NCBI GenBank assembly: GCA_963829995.1
Contig: CAWHKW010000010.1
Location: 35,810-99,809, forward strand
Length of the DNA: 64,000 bases
Direction: 5' to 3'
DNA from: JACCZX01 sp963829995
Lineage (GTDB): Bacteria > Pseudomonadota > Gammaproteobacteria > Burkholderiales > Burkholderiaceae_F
How positions within the stretch are numbered: position 1 is the first letter of the stretch; each line of letters begins with the position of its first letter. The notes below the pieces were generated by a model. The model made no database searches and had not been told where the DNA came from. It saw only the letters and a list, made by a program, of their open reading frames with translations. A program made the translations under genes and the position numbers. Below are positions 10,107 through 18,909 of this stretch, in pieces.

Positions 10107-11888
10107 GTGAATACAGCAACCAATACGCGAGATGTGCCGAATGCCTCGCCATTCGCCGAACTACGCGATCAGCTTAAGGCGCGCCTAGATGAGCCTGAGA
10201 GCAACCACCATGTCAATGTTAATGAAGTGCGGCTCTATTTAACCTCGCTATCAGTCGAGCAACACACGCAAGAAAGCGTTGAAGCGCTGTTGCAATTGGC
10301 CAGAACTTTTCATTATGACGAGCGTCCGGACGAAGCCTTTCAGATCGCATCGCAAGCGGCAAAGTTTGCTCATCACCTGAACGCAAGGCTGTTGCTATGG
10401 GATGCGCATACCTTGGAGGGGATATCGCTGACTGGTGCTGGTAAGTTTTCGGAGGCGGTTCGGCCGCTGATGGACGCGTGGTCGCTGGCACATGAATTGG
10501 GTGACACCAGCAGAGAGATACGAACAATTGGCAACTTTGGTGCATTGTGCGTAGGAATGGGCCAGTGGAGAGTTGCCACCCGTTACTTTGAACGGTCACG
10601 CGAACTCGCCGAGCGAAGTGGCTTAACCTTTTTGGAGCTCCATGCGCGTAACAACTTTGCACATTGCATGGTGCTACTTCGAGATCCTATGTCCGGGTTG
10701 GACGCTCTTTCAAACGTCAAGTTCAGAAAGCCGAAAACCTTTCCAGATAAAGTCATGGCCGCAACTCTGCGCAATACCCGCGCAAGACTTCACCTGCTTG
10801 TTGGGAATGTTGACGCAGCGCGCACCGAGGTAGAAAAGTCCGATCGTCTTGCTCGACTCGCGCGCTGGGAGAGAACGCGACGTTCGAATGTGGCAGTGCG
10901 CGGACTTGTACAAGTAATGTCGGGCGCGGTTGCGGAAGGGTTGGGCGCGGTGGAGCATGCGTTGAGTTTGGCGATACGAGACGACCACACCAACGTTCCA
11001 GATTATCTCGGAATGTGCATAGATGCTTACGAGGCGTGCGGTCGTTTTGAGAGTGCGTTGAAGTACTTGCATCAACTCGTCGCATGGAAGAGAGAGTCTC
11101 TAACTTCAAACGTCATTCCGCTGCAATACGATGCTCTAACCGACCCCGTAAGCTTTTTGACTGGGACTTCAGTCGTCGAAGATGCGCTAATGGAGCGCGC
11201 CCGTTCCCTTGAGGTGCAAGTTCAAGAGTGCCTACAAGGGTTAACAGTGACTGCCATTAATGCCGAAATCGCCAACGGATACGATCTGTACCGTACGTTT
11301 CGGGTCGCCAATCTAGCGCGTCACGTTTGTTACAGACTTGGTTGGGACGAAGGTCGAACCGGCGCGGTTGTACTTGGCGCTCAGCTCAGCAACATTGGAA
11401 TGATAGGTATTCCAACTCGGCTGACACAGAGTCCGAACTTCCTATCATTAGACGAACGCCGAGTGATTAATGAGCACACAATTTACGGGGCCGAGTTACT
11501 GCGTCGGCCGAAGCTGCGAATCCTCGACATTGCTAGCGTCATCGCGGAGCAACATCATGAACACTATGATGGGAGTGGATATCCGTTCGGTCTGCGCGGG
11601 GATGCAATCTCCCTAGATGCTCGTCTGGTTGCCCTGTGCGATGTCTTCGATGCTCTGACCCACTCGCGCCCGTTTCGACTGCAAGGATTGTCAATCCAAA
11701 CCGTACTCAATGAGCTCGAGCAGAAAGCGGGATCTCAGTTTGATCCACTTCTTACAAAAGCTTTTGTCCAGTTGATTCGGGAAGGCTTTCCTGAACACGT
11801 GAATTTAGACACGTATCTATCAGACGGAGCTGACCAGTTTGAGTACGTGCTCGCGCGCGCTCGCATGGACGCCCTCCTTGCGAGATAA
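10107..11888 (+). CDS. TPR-like protein with degenerate HD-GYP domain (intact copy)
   Basis: A 593-residue soluble protein with no signal peptide. Residues about 55-330 are helical repeats resembling TPRs (for example WDAHTLEGISLTGAGKFSEAV and VGMGQWRVATRYFERSRELAE). Residues about 385-560 match the HD-GYP fold: DLYRTFRVANLAR, LGAQLSNIGMIGIP (425-436), NEHTIYGAELL (His457), EQHHEHYDGSGYPFGLRGD (HH 483-484, GYP 491-493) and CDVFDALTHSRPF. The canonical LHDIGKIGIP motif that supplies the HD metal ligands and Lys is replaced by SN (428-429) and M432, and the first helix His is also missing. Cyclic-di-GMP hydrolysis is therefore doubtful; a binding or scaffold role is inferred. The start is a GTG with no clear Shine-Dalgarno. 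Confidence 0.85.
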   Translation: MNTATNTRDVPNASPFAELRDQLKARLDEPESNHHVNVNEVRLYLTSLSVEQHTQESVEALLQLARTFHYDERPDEAFQIASQAAKFAHHLNARLLLWDAHTLEGISLTGAGKFSEAVRPLMDAWSLAHELGDTSREIRTIGNFGALCVGMGQWRVATRYFERSRELAERSGLTFLELHARNNFAHCMVLLRDPMSGLDALSNVKFRKPKTFPDKVMAATLRNTRARLHLLVGNVDAARTEVEKSDRLARLARWERTRRSNVAVRGLVQVMSGAVAEGLGAVEHALSLAIRDDHTNVPDYLGMCIDAYEACGRFESALKYLHQLVAWKRESLTSNVIPLQYDALTDPVSFLTGTSVVEDALMERARSLEVQVQECLQGLTVTAINAEIANGYDLYRTFRVANLARHVCYRLGWDEGRTGAVVLGAQLSNIGMIGIPTRLTQSPNFLSLDERRVINEHTIYGAELLRRPKLRILDIASVIAEQHHEHYDGSGYPFGLRGDAISLDARLVALCDVFDALTHSRPFRLQGLSIQTVLNELEQKAGSQFDPLLTKAFVQLIREGFPEHVNLDTYLSDGADQFEYVLARARMDALLAR

Positions 11889-11896
11889 ATGAACGG

Positions 11897-12600
11897 CTAA
11901 AATCGCGTTGCGCAGCCTTGCAGGATGCGCTTTTCGATGCGCACCGTCACTCGTGCGCCGTATGCAGTTTCTGATCGGCCGTCGGTGCACATCTGCGGAT
12001 TGACTTCGACGCGGACAGAATTTCCATCCGCTGACTGTGCTTCGTAATGCGCGCTAACGTTTCTTTACTTGCCTGGTCCGTACCCGCCGATTTGAAAGCT
12101 GCCGCCGGAAGGTTCATCGACACCTTGTCGGGAAAGTCGAGAACCGCAGTGGAGTCGGTAACAATAAGGCGCCATGACGGTCCTTCGCCAGCGGCAAGCA
12201 GGCGCACGTTCGAAGGAATGTCGCGTGGCAAAGACTTGCAGGACTCGACCGTGCCAACCGCTCTCTGAAACTGATTCGCGGTCACATTTGTCTTTCCGCG
12301 CTCTCCGCGCATCTCGACGTAGAGCGGCCGGTATCTGTGCAACATAATCTGCCGAACCGCGCCCACTCCTGAGCGTAAAGAGCTGTTTGGCGTCTTATCG
12401 TCGATAGGAAACAGTTGCTGTGACATGACCGCCCCATTGCAGGGCTGATACTGCAACACACCTGCACCGCCCTCGCTGACGAAGCCGCGGAGGTCAGCCG
12501 CCACACTGCCCGTAGCGGCAAGCGCGAGCGCGCCAAAAGCAAACGCGCGCCGTACCGCCTTGCGGCGGCCGGCGCGACTTTTAGCTTTGTTATCGATCAA
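11897..12600 (-). pseudogene. Exported COG3650-like protein, frameshifted near its 3' end
   Basis: Starts with TTG at 12600, which overlaps the stop of the upstream DUF1501 gene (TTGA). A signal peptide (RRAFAFGALALAATGSVAA) precedes the mature part. The motif LLAAGEGPSWRLIV resembles the GNEPFW-type motif of COG3650-like envelope proteins. The first frame ends at 11947. A change of frame near 12045-12055 restores a plausible C-terminus, HYEAQSADGNSVRVEV followed by NPQMCTDGRSETAYG and ending ILQGCATRF at 11897, with the two cysteines common in these proteins. I therefore treat it as one gene of about 234 residues with one frame break. Function unknown. Confidence 0.6.
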
Positions 12601-13867
12601 GCGGGAAGCGTCGGGTGCCCCGTCGACATCGCAGGGTTGAACAAGTCGAGCTTCTCGTTCGCCGGCACCCCCAGCCCCTGCGTCGGGTTGGTCGGCTGGG
12701 CGCCGAGATAGGTGCGGAGCGCATCCTGCATGTGGGCCGGCGTAATCATTACGCCGTTCGGATCAGGCGCGCCGGTCTTCGGATTGATAGCCCTAGAAGT
12801 ATGGCTCGGGCCCGTGTAGCCGACGACCCGATTGCCAAGGCCCCAGCCCGGAGGACCCATGATCAGAGCGCCCGCGCCGATGCTTCGGTGATCATTGCCA
12901 TTGCTGCCATTCAACTCAGTGCGGCTGAACTCGCCGGCCGCCACCACAAACAGGCGGTCTGCAATCCCACGTCGGGCCGCCTCATCCCAGAGGTATGTCA
13001 ACCGATTGGTCGCATGTAGTTAAAGCCCCGTCGTTGCCGTTAACGTCGCCATGGGTGTCAAATCCCCCGCTTTCAGTTTGAATCGCCGCCGTAATACCGG
13101 ACTGGGCACAGATCAGCGAAACCTCGAGATCCGGAAACTGACCAAACGTTCACAGGAATATTGTCGGCGACGGCTGCCAGGCGGACACGCGCTTCCTTGC
13201 CAGCGATAAACGCGTCGGTTATCAGACGCTCCTTCGGCAGCATGACTCCGTTTGCCTTCAGCGCTTCGAGGCGCGCAGCGCGCGCTTCCACCGTCTTGTT
13301 GAAATCAGCCCGCTTGACGTAATCATTCGTGCCATTGACGGCGAGCGGGTCAATCATCGCGCGCAACTGATTCTGATCCGGTATCGCGGTGGCCGGGTAG
13401 AGCCCAGCGCTCACCGTGCCGCCATCCCTCAGCAACCATCCTGCCGGCATGCCGGCCGCAACCTTTGCCGCGTGCAGCTCGCATAACGGTGCAAAGCCCA
13501 TCGCAAGCTTGCCGGTCTCCTGCACACGCTGCCCGTCCTCGTGGCTATTCGTCTGCGTGTTGGACCCGTTCAAGACGAGGCATTGGTCGCGGAACCTCGT
13601 AAAGAACTGTACGTTGTTTCCCATTGGCGCGACCGCCAAGTTTCCAATCCGCGGAACCGCCAAGCCCTGCTGCGTATACAAGTTGTAACGAGGGTCAACG
13701 GAGGGATCCGTCCAAAAATCCCAGGTAAGTCCGCCATCGAAGTGATAGTAAACAACAATCTTCGAAGCAGGCGTCTGGGCGTTGGCGGAGAGCGGTAACA
13801 GCCCCCACCATGGCAGTGTTACCCCGGCTGCCTTTGCCGTATTCAAGAGGAATTCTCTGCGGTCCAT
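12597..13867 (-). pseudogene. DUF1501-type exported protein (Tat signal), frameshifted
   Basis: Starts MDRREFLLNTAKAAG, a Tat-like signal, then DUF1501-family sequence: KIVVYYHFDGGLTWDFW, QTNSHEDGQRVQETGK. The frame breaks near 13135-13150, then GGFDTHGDVNGNDGAL continues in a second frame (about 13020-13080). A third frame from 13001 gives TYLWDEAARRG, VVAAGEFSRTELNGSNG, GPPGWGLGNRVVG. DUF1501 proteins are sulfatase-fold relatives found beside c-type cytochrome partners; the GEFSRT and DHRS motifs fit. It sits 28 bp downstream of the cytochrome lipoprotein gene and overlaps the next gene, so an operon is likely. The three breaks could be sequence errors or real loss. Confidence 0.72.
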
Positions 13868-13895
13868 TTAAATAACTCCTTTAGTCGGCAACCGG

Positions 13896-16184
13896 TTAGA
13901 ACGAAGTGAAGGCTGGATCGCCAATGATGTAGATCAGGCCAGTCGCCCAAGCGCGCCCCATGTAAGTCGCATCGTTAGCCGCATTCAACTGGCAGTTCAG
14001 CGGCCGTGGCGACGCGGTGGCGCGATCGTTGTATGTATCAACCAGCAACTTGTACATGCGCTGCACTTCCGGATCCGTAGTCGTGACACGCTGGTTCCAC
14101 AGCTTGTCAAACATGAAGACGATGTTCGCCAGAATCTTGTCGGTGCCCGCCTGGGTGGCCGGCGTGTCTGCCAGCGTCACCATCGGCAACAACAGGCGGT
14201 CGGCCACAGGTTTCGCCAAGTCAGCCTGCACCCATCTGCAGGCATTCTGCACGGCCGCGCCATCGAGCGCGGCTACCTGACTGGACGTGAAGTTTTGCGC
14301 CATCGAGGTGCGAGTGATGCCGTCGAATTCAGAGAACTGCAGGGCCGCCCCGGCGTAGGGATTATTGAAACCGGCATGGGCCGACCCCATCACCCCGATG
14401 AACTTCCGATTCATCCTTCCAGCCGACAGCAAGTTCCCGGGTCCGACGGCAGCAAGAGAGGTTGCACGCTGCGCGCTGACCGTGCCGCTGATGCCGGTGG
14501 CGCGAGCCTGCTTGCTCAGCATCAGATCGACTAACAGGCTCTTGACTTGGTACCCGCCGGCCGCGAAACGTGCAGCGAGCTCTTTGAACTCTTCTTGCTG
14601 GGCGTTGTACGCCGCCGCTCGGGCATCAGCGTCCGGTCCAGTGGTATCCGTGTCCGGCTGCAGCACATTACGGTGGAACAAGGCCTTGTACCAAAAGCCC
14701 ACCGCACCTATCGCGAAGCGTGGATCGGCTGCCATCTGGTCGCCGAGCCACTCGGCTGCCTTTGGATTGTTGTATCCGTTCGGCATCGCGGTGCTGCCAA
14801 AGCCTGGCGCCTTGCTGTCGCGGAACCAGTTGTCACCCATCCTGTAGAACTCATTGCCCTTGGCATCGTTCATGTAGTTGGTCGACAGGTAGACGTTCGG
14901 CAACGCGTGCGCCGTCGCACCTGCGCCCATCGGGCGGAATCGATTTTCGGGCGCCCAGTTCTGGAACGCCGCTGCCATCGGATCCATGATGTCGTGGCAG
15001 ACGGCGCAACCAGGGTTGTCCATCACTGTGACCCTGAACTGTCCATCCTCAAGCGGCCGCGACGCCAACAGCGGGATGTACACGCCAAGGAAGCGGCTCA
15101 CCATCTCGCTGACGCGGTGACGGTTGCGGTTGGTTTCGGTGGTCGGAAAGCGGTCGAGCATCGCATGCGTCGTCATCACACCGGCCTGCTCGCGATTGCC
15201 GCCAAGCCGAGCTTCCGGGATGACCGCCGGCAGAAACTCGTTGTCATCCGCCGGGTTCATGAACGTGCCCGTCACCTGCGCGCCGAGCAACGGTGCGGTC
15301 ACGCCATTCATAACGGTGTATTTACCCGCAACGATATCGGTCCAGGGCCGATCGTTCTTCACGATGTACTTCATCATGTTGATCGGCTCGTTACGGATCG
15401 TTGTTTCGAATCGTGCACGAACACCCGCCGGCGGGTTGTTGTTGTTGATCACATCTGCAGCCAGCGGGAAGTCGGCGGGGTCCAGGCCACGATCGTTGCC
15501 GAACACCACGACACCGTTGGTCAGGAATTGAACTTGTCCGGCTTCATTCAGGAAGGCGTCGAACACGGGACCGTTGTCCATGTAAGCACGGATCTGCTGA
15601 CGCAGCACGGCCTCGCCGCCTCCCGCTACGGCCGCTGATTCAGTAGCCGAGGGATTGCGTCCAGCAAATAGAACGGACGCTTTCTGCAGCGTCGTCGCGT
15701 TATCTGCAAACTTGACTTCGTTCCAGAACTGACCGGTCGCCAGTACTTCAGTGCTGCAGCTCTCTTTCAGCTTCGGAAGCAGCGCCGCGAGATCCTTGTA
15801 TTGCTGCGAGTTCGCGTCGCCGTAAACCTTGCCGCCGGTATGGGTCGGCAAGCCGATCGATTTCGACATCAGCAGATCGCTATTGGCGGCCGCGAATGTG
15901 CGCAGCACGCCGTAGTTCATCTCCACTGAACCGCCGGCTGCGAATACGAGCCGCGTACCGCTGGCGACCGCGCCTGCACGGTGGCACACAACGCACGTGC
16001 TGCTCATGCTCGGCCACACCGTCGCAGTGAAAGCCTGCGGCGGCGTTGCGCACGTTGCGGCAGCTGTTTGCGCCGGCGCCGGTGCTGCCGTGGTGTTTCC
16101 TGTATCACCACCACCGCACCCCGAAAGCGCGCCCACCACTGCGAGCAGTGGGATCGCGATGCGTGCGTTAAGTCTGTCCGTCAT
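13896..16184 (-). CDS. Large exported lipoprotein with two CxxCH haem sites
   Basis: 762 residues. The signal ends in lipobox ALSGC (Cys23), followed by a Gly and Thr/Ala/Pro-rich linker. The first haem c motif, CVVCH, is at residues 64-68 and a second, CAVCHDIMDPM, at 393-397. The second resembles the haem motif of DUF1588-type planctomycete-like cytochrome proteins (C-x-x-C-H followed by MDP). It is the first gene of a unit with the DUF1501 protein and the COG3650-like protein downstream. The pairing of multi-domain cytochrome and DUF1501 suggests an extracytoplasmic oxidation system of unknown substrate. No frame breaks over 2.3 kb. Function beyond haem binding is inference. Confidence 0.75.
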   Translation of the reverse strand: MTDRLNARIAIPLLAVVGALSGCGGGDTGNTTAAPAPAQTAAATCATPPQAFTATVWPSMSSTCVVCHRAGAVASGTRLVFAAGGSVEMNYGVLRTFAAANSDLLMSKSIGLPTHTGGKVYGDANSQQYKDLAALLPKLKESCSTEVLATGQFWNEVKFADNATTLQKASVLFAGRNPSATESAAVAGGGEAVLRQQIRAYMDNGPVFDAFLNEAGQVQFLTNGVVVFGNDRGLDPADFPLAADVINNNNPPAGVRARFETTIRNEPINMMKYIVKNDRPWTDIVAGKYTVMNGVTAPLLGAQVTGTFMNPADDNEFLPAVIPEARLGGNREQAGVMTTHAMLDRFPTTETNRNRHRVSEMVSRFLGVYIPLLASRPLEDGQFRVTVMDNPGCAVCHDIMDPMAAAFQNWAPENRFRPMGAGATAHALPNVYLSTNYMNDAKGNEFYRMGDNWFRDSKAPGFGSTAMPNGYNNPKAAEWLGDQMAADPRFAIGAVGFWYKALFHRNVLQPDTDTTGPDADARAAAYNAQQEEFKELAARFAAGGYQVKSLLVDLMLSKQARATGISGTVSAQRATSLAAVGPGNLLSAGRMNRKFIGVMGSAHAGFNNPYAGAALQFSEFDGITRTSMAQNFTSSQVAALDGAAVQNACRWVQADLAKPVADRLLLPMVTLADTPATQAGTDKILANIVFMFDKLWNQRVTTTDPEVQRMYKLLVDTYNDRATASPRPLNCQLNAANDATYMGRAWATGLIYIIGDPAFTSF

Positions 16185-16464
16185 TGTTCTCTCCCTAAGG
16201 GATTTGCAAGGCTTACCGGAGGCAAACTGTGCCTGCGTTCGAGTAAAAAATAACTCGTGGGGAAGGATGATTCGTCACTACCCTTTGGTTTTCCGCGGCA
16301 TCGCTAAAGCCGCGTATTTGCTGGGCTTTGGCGCATCGGTTAATCCGATCGGATTAGCGTGAAATCAGGTCGGACGCTCGCTGGAATTCGGGCAGGTTTT
16401 GCGTTGTTTTCGAGGTGAGTTTTTCTTCGATGTTTAACAAGATCGCAGTGATAGAGTCGATCGC

Positions 16465-17154
16465 ATGTCGATCTCCGCCGCGATGCGTCGCTTTACTCTG
16501 GCGCACCCACACATTGTCGTAGTTCCGGCCGAGGCGCTCGATGAGCACGGGCTCGAGCCGGAGTTCGCCGAGCTGTTGGTCGCCGAGGGACGCCTGTCAG
16601 CGGAGCAAATTGATTGCCTCGAGCGCGGCACCGCGCTGTACTGGCAACGTTGCCGCGATCTGTTCGCGCGCGCTCCCGCCACATGGTTTCCGCCGCGCCA
16701 GGCGAATCTTCTGATCCTCTCCGAGCAGCGCGGCATACTTCCGTACATGGAGCCGTTCATCGGAACGACTTCGTTGTTGTACGCATCCGACCTGAACACG
16801 CATCCCGAGTATGTCGCTTACATGTTGGTGCACGTAGACCGACTGGCGATGCTGAAGTCAGTGCGTGCGGCGCTCGTTTGCAACCTGAGTTACTGGTTCG
16901 ACCGCGACGATGCGAGCCGAAGCGCGTTCGCTAGCGCCGCAGCGGGCGCGAAGCGGCCGGATGCGCAGTGTTTCACTGCACTGGCAGGTGCGTTCGACTG
17001 GATCGACCAGCTTTTTCACGTTCCGCTGCGCGAACCGCAACACGACATCACCGAGCCCTATCTGGAGATCGTTGACGGCGCCCAACTGTACGCGCCGAAG
17101 CGCTTGCAGCCGCAGGTGACGGCGCTCTGCGAGAGTGCCGACGAAAGCCGTTAG
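16465..17154 (+). CDS. Uncharacterised protein upstream of a putative zincin
   Basis: 229 residues, no signal peptide or membrane segment. I do not recognise a family. Features: a helical N-terminal half (ALDEHGLEPEFAELLVAEG, LSAEQIDCLERG), a central hydrophobic stretch (ANLLILSEQRGILPYMEPFIGTT), and a conserved-looking LFHVPLREPQHDITEPYLE near the C-terminus. The ATG at 16465 follows a 280-bp AT-richer gap from the divergent cytochrome gene, which probably holds both promoters. Its end overlaps the next gene by 20 bp, so the two are likely translationally coupled and act together. Confidence 0.7.
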   Translation: MSISAAMRRFTLAHPHIVVVPAEALDEHGLEPEFAELLVAEGRLSAEQIDCLERGTALYWQRCRDLFARAPATWFPPRQANLLILSEQRGILPYMEPFIGTTSLLYASDLNTHPEYVAYMLVHVDRLAMLKSVRAALVCNLSYWFDRDDASRSAFASAAAGAKRPDAQCFTALAGAFDWIDQLFHVPLREPQHDITEPYLEIVDGAQLYAPKRLQPQVTALCESADESR

Positions 17155-18142
17155 CAATGCCGTGCAAATCACTGCACCGGCTGGTGTGCCCGCGCGCTCA
17201 CCAACGGTCGATGCCCTGTGCGATTGGCTGCAGCAAACGCGTGCCCAAGTCATCGTCGTGGCGCCCGAAGGTACGACGGTGTGGTCCCCGGAAATGAAAG
17301 ATCCGCGCTGGATGCGGCGCGCGCTGGTCAATGCCACCGATGCTGCCGTCGCGAGTTTGCACGAGGACTTGCGCACGATAGATGAGCGCTCCCGGCAATT
17401 TCTCGAGCGCTTGACCGATGTCGACTCGCTGCCGAAGAGTTACGCCGTGCTGGAGACCGGAGGCGGCACCTACCTAGATCCCGCCCGGCGCTTGATGGTC
17501 CACAAGTTGAAACAGGAAGGCTTCGACTATCTGACGGCGCCCGCGCCGCTCTACTTCCGGCTGTTCCTCGGCGCACGCGTCATGCACGAGTGGGGGCATC
17601 TGGCACATGCTGCGAAATTCCTGCGTGTGGCCGACGAGGATAAGTCGGCCTACAAAGAAGCTCGCTCTGAACTTGGCGATTGTTTTGTGCGCGCTATCGC
17701 GGCGATGCCAGAGCGAGTGCGCGCCACGGATGCACAAACAGCGGGTCTCGCGTTAAGCTCGAAGGAACTCCCACCACTCCTTGCGCGAAAAACGCTCGGG
17801 CGGGTCGGCGACTACCTGTCGAACCTGATGTGCTCAAAACTGCTACCAGGTGAGGAGATGCAGGCGTATGTCCGCACCAACGTGCACCATCATTTCGACG
17901 AAAAACTGGGGCTGGTCAGCGAGCTAGCGCGCTACTCATTCGAGGTGCATTACCTGGCGCTGGCCAACCTGCCCAGGTCGTACTTCTTCAACACATCTCG
18001 TTTCGTCGACTACTTTATCGACGGCGGAATCATCACCGAAGAGAACACGAACGCGCTTTTCGACGCCGCAGGACGCGTGCTCGCCTGCTATTCGATCGAT
18101 GAGTCAAAACTCGCGCTTACGGCTGCAGCAACTTGTAGTTGA
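17135..18142 (+). CDS. Putative HEXXH metallopeptidase (uncharacterised)
   Basis: 335 residues, GTG start at 17135 inside the end of the preceding gene. The motif HEWGHLAHAAKF at residues 151-162 fits the zincin HEXXH signature, with Glu152 as catalytic base. A downstream acidic helix, YKEARSELGDCFVRA (173-187), could supply the third zinc ligand through Glu175 or Glu179, as in gluzincins. No signal peptide, so it should act in the cytoplasm. The rest (LPGEEMQAYVRTNVHHHFDEK and the C-terminal RFVDYFIDGGI) matches no family I can name. The 3' end overlaps the convergent DsbB-like gene by 26 bp. Confidence 0.7.
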   Translation: MPTKAVSNAVQITAPAGVPARSPTVDALCDWLQQTRAQVIVVAPEGTTVWSPEMKDPRWMRRALVNATDAAVASLHEDLRTIDERSRQFLERLTDVDSLPKSYAVLETGGGTYLDPARRLMVHKLKQEGFDYLTAPAPLYFRLFLGARVMHEWGHLAHAAKFLRVADEDKSAYKEARSELGDCFVRAIAAMPERVRATDAQTAGLALSSKELPPLLARKTLGRVGDYLSNLMCSKLLPGEEMQAYVRTNVHHHFDEKLGLVSELARYSFEVHYLALANLPRSYFFNTSRFVDYFIDGGIITEENTNALFDAAGRVLACYSIDESKLALTAAATCS

Positions 18143-18692
18143 AAGTGTGGCACTCGCCGAACCCGCATTGCAGAATCACCGAGATCAGGTTGACCACGCA
18201 GATTGCGATTACGTAGAGGCTCAGGACGTCGGCGATCTTGCGGATCGCCGGAAACTCCGCCACTTCGGCTTTGCGCAAGTACTCGTCGCCGCCGAGGATC
18301 GCCAGCTTGATTGCGTACGCTGTCAGCAGGCTTAACGCGATGATGATCGACCACACAGGCATATGGATGCCGAGTATTGCGCTGCCGATGTATTCGTGGC
18401 CCGGACGCGGATAAATATCGAGCAGGCTTTGACGCACCGCGATGACCAGCAGGACGATGGCAAACAGCAGGCTAAAGCCGGTGTTCTGATACGAGAACCC
18501 GCGCCGGAAATTCAGCATGATGCCGAAGCACACGCCCAGCATGGCCACGCGCTCCAGCAGGCAGAGCGGGCAAGGCAGCTCGCCTTTCACATATTGCAGC
18601 GTCATTGCCGTTGTCAGAATCCCGGCGATCACGAACATCACGATCAACAGGTAGACGTAGTTCAGGAGCGCGAGCACTCGTTGCGCTGTCAT
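18117..18692 (-). CDS. DsbB-like disulfide bond formation membrane protein
   Basis: 191 residues from the ATG at 18692, which overlaps the upstream stop (ATGA) and has GAGGAG upstream. Several membrane helices are visible (LIVMFVIAGILTTAM, FSLLFAIVLLVIAV, WSIIIALSLLTAYAI, LSLYVIAICVVNLISVIL). The active-site pair is CPLC at residues 41-44 in GELPCPLCLLERV, as in DsbB. A second pair, CGFGEC, lies after the last helix near the C-terminus rather than between helices 3 and 4 as in classical DsbB, so the disulfide relay geometry differs. It forms a two-gene unit with the small upstream membrane protein. Confidence 0.82.
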   Translation of the reverse strand: MTAQRVLALLNYVYLLIVMFVIAGILTTAMTLQYVKGELPCPLCLLERVAMLGVCFGIMLNFRRGFSYQNTGFSLLFAIVLLVIAVRQSLLDIYPRPGHEYIGSAILGIHMPVWSIIIALSLLTAYAIKLAILGGDEYLRKAEVAEFPAIRKIADVLSLYVIAICVVNLISVILQCGFGECHTFNYKLLQP

Positions 18693-18895
18693 CCTGCGCT
18701 CCTCTGCCGCAGGCCTTGAAGTTCGGTCTGGATCCAAGGCATCCTGAATCCGTACTCGGGGCTGTAGATTTCAAACAAGAAAAGCCCGATCGACAAGGCA
18801 AGACAAAGGACAACCAGCGCCACCGCCAATGACCGGCGGCCGATCCAGCCGCAGATCAGCGCCAGCGTCATCGTTGCGAAGACTGCGACCATCAT
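18689..18895 (-). CDS. Small membrane protein, DUF5993-like
   Basis: 68 residues with two predicted helices (VAVFATMTLALICGWI and LAVALVVLCLALSIGLFLF), ending in a short soluble tail. It directly precedes the DsbB-like gene with a 4-base ATGA overlap. Small two-helix proteins of this kind (DUF5993) are known neighbours of DsbB-like proteins, and the coupling suggests a subunit or chaperone of that enzyme. Family name assigned from size, topology and context only. Confidence 0.7.
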   Translation of the reverse strand: MMVAVFATMTLALICGWIGRRSLAVALVVLCLALSIGLFLFEIYSPEYGFRMPWIQTELQGLRQRSAG

Positions 18896-18909
18896 GAATG
18901 CTTCTCCAT

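Noticed and set aside
14547..15638. 363-codon plus-strand frame
   Set aside because: Antisense to the haem lipoprotein; composition is Arg/His/Val-rich shadow sequence.
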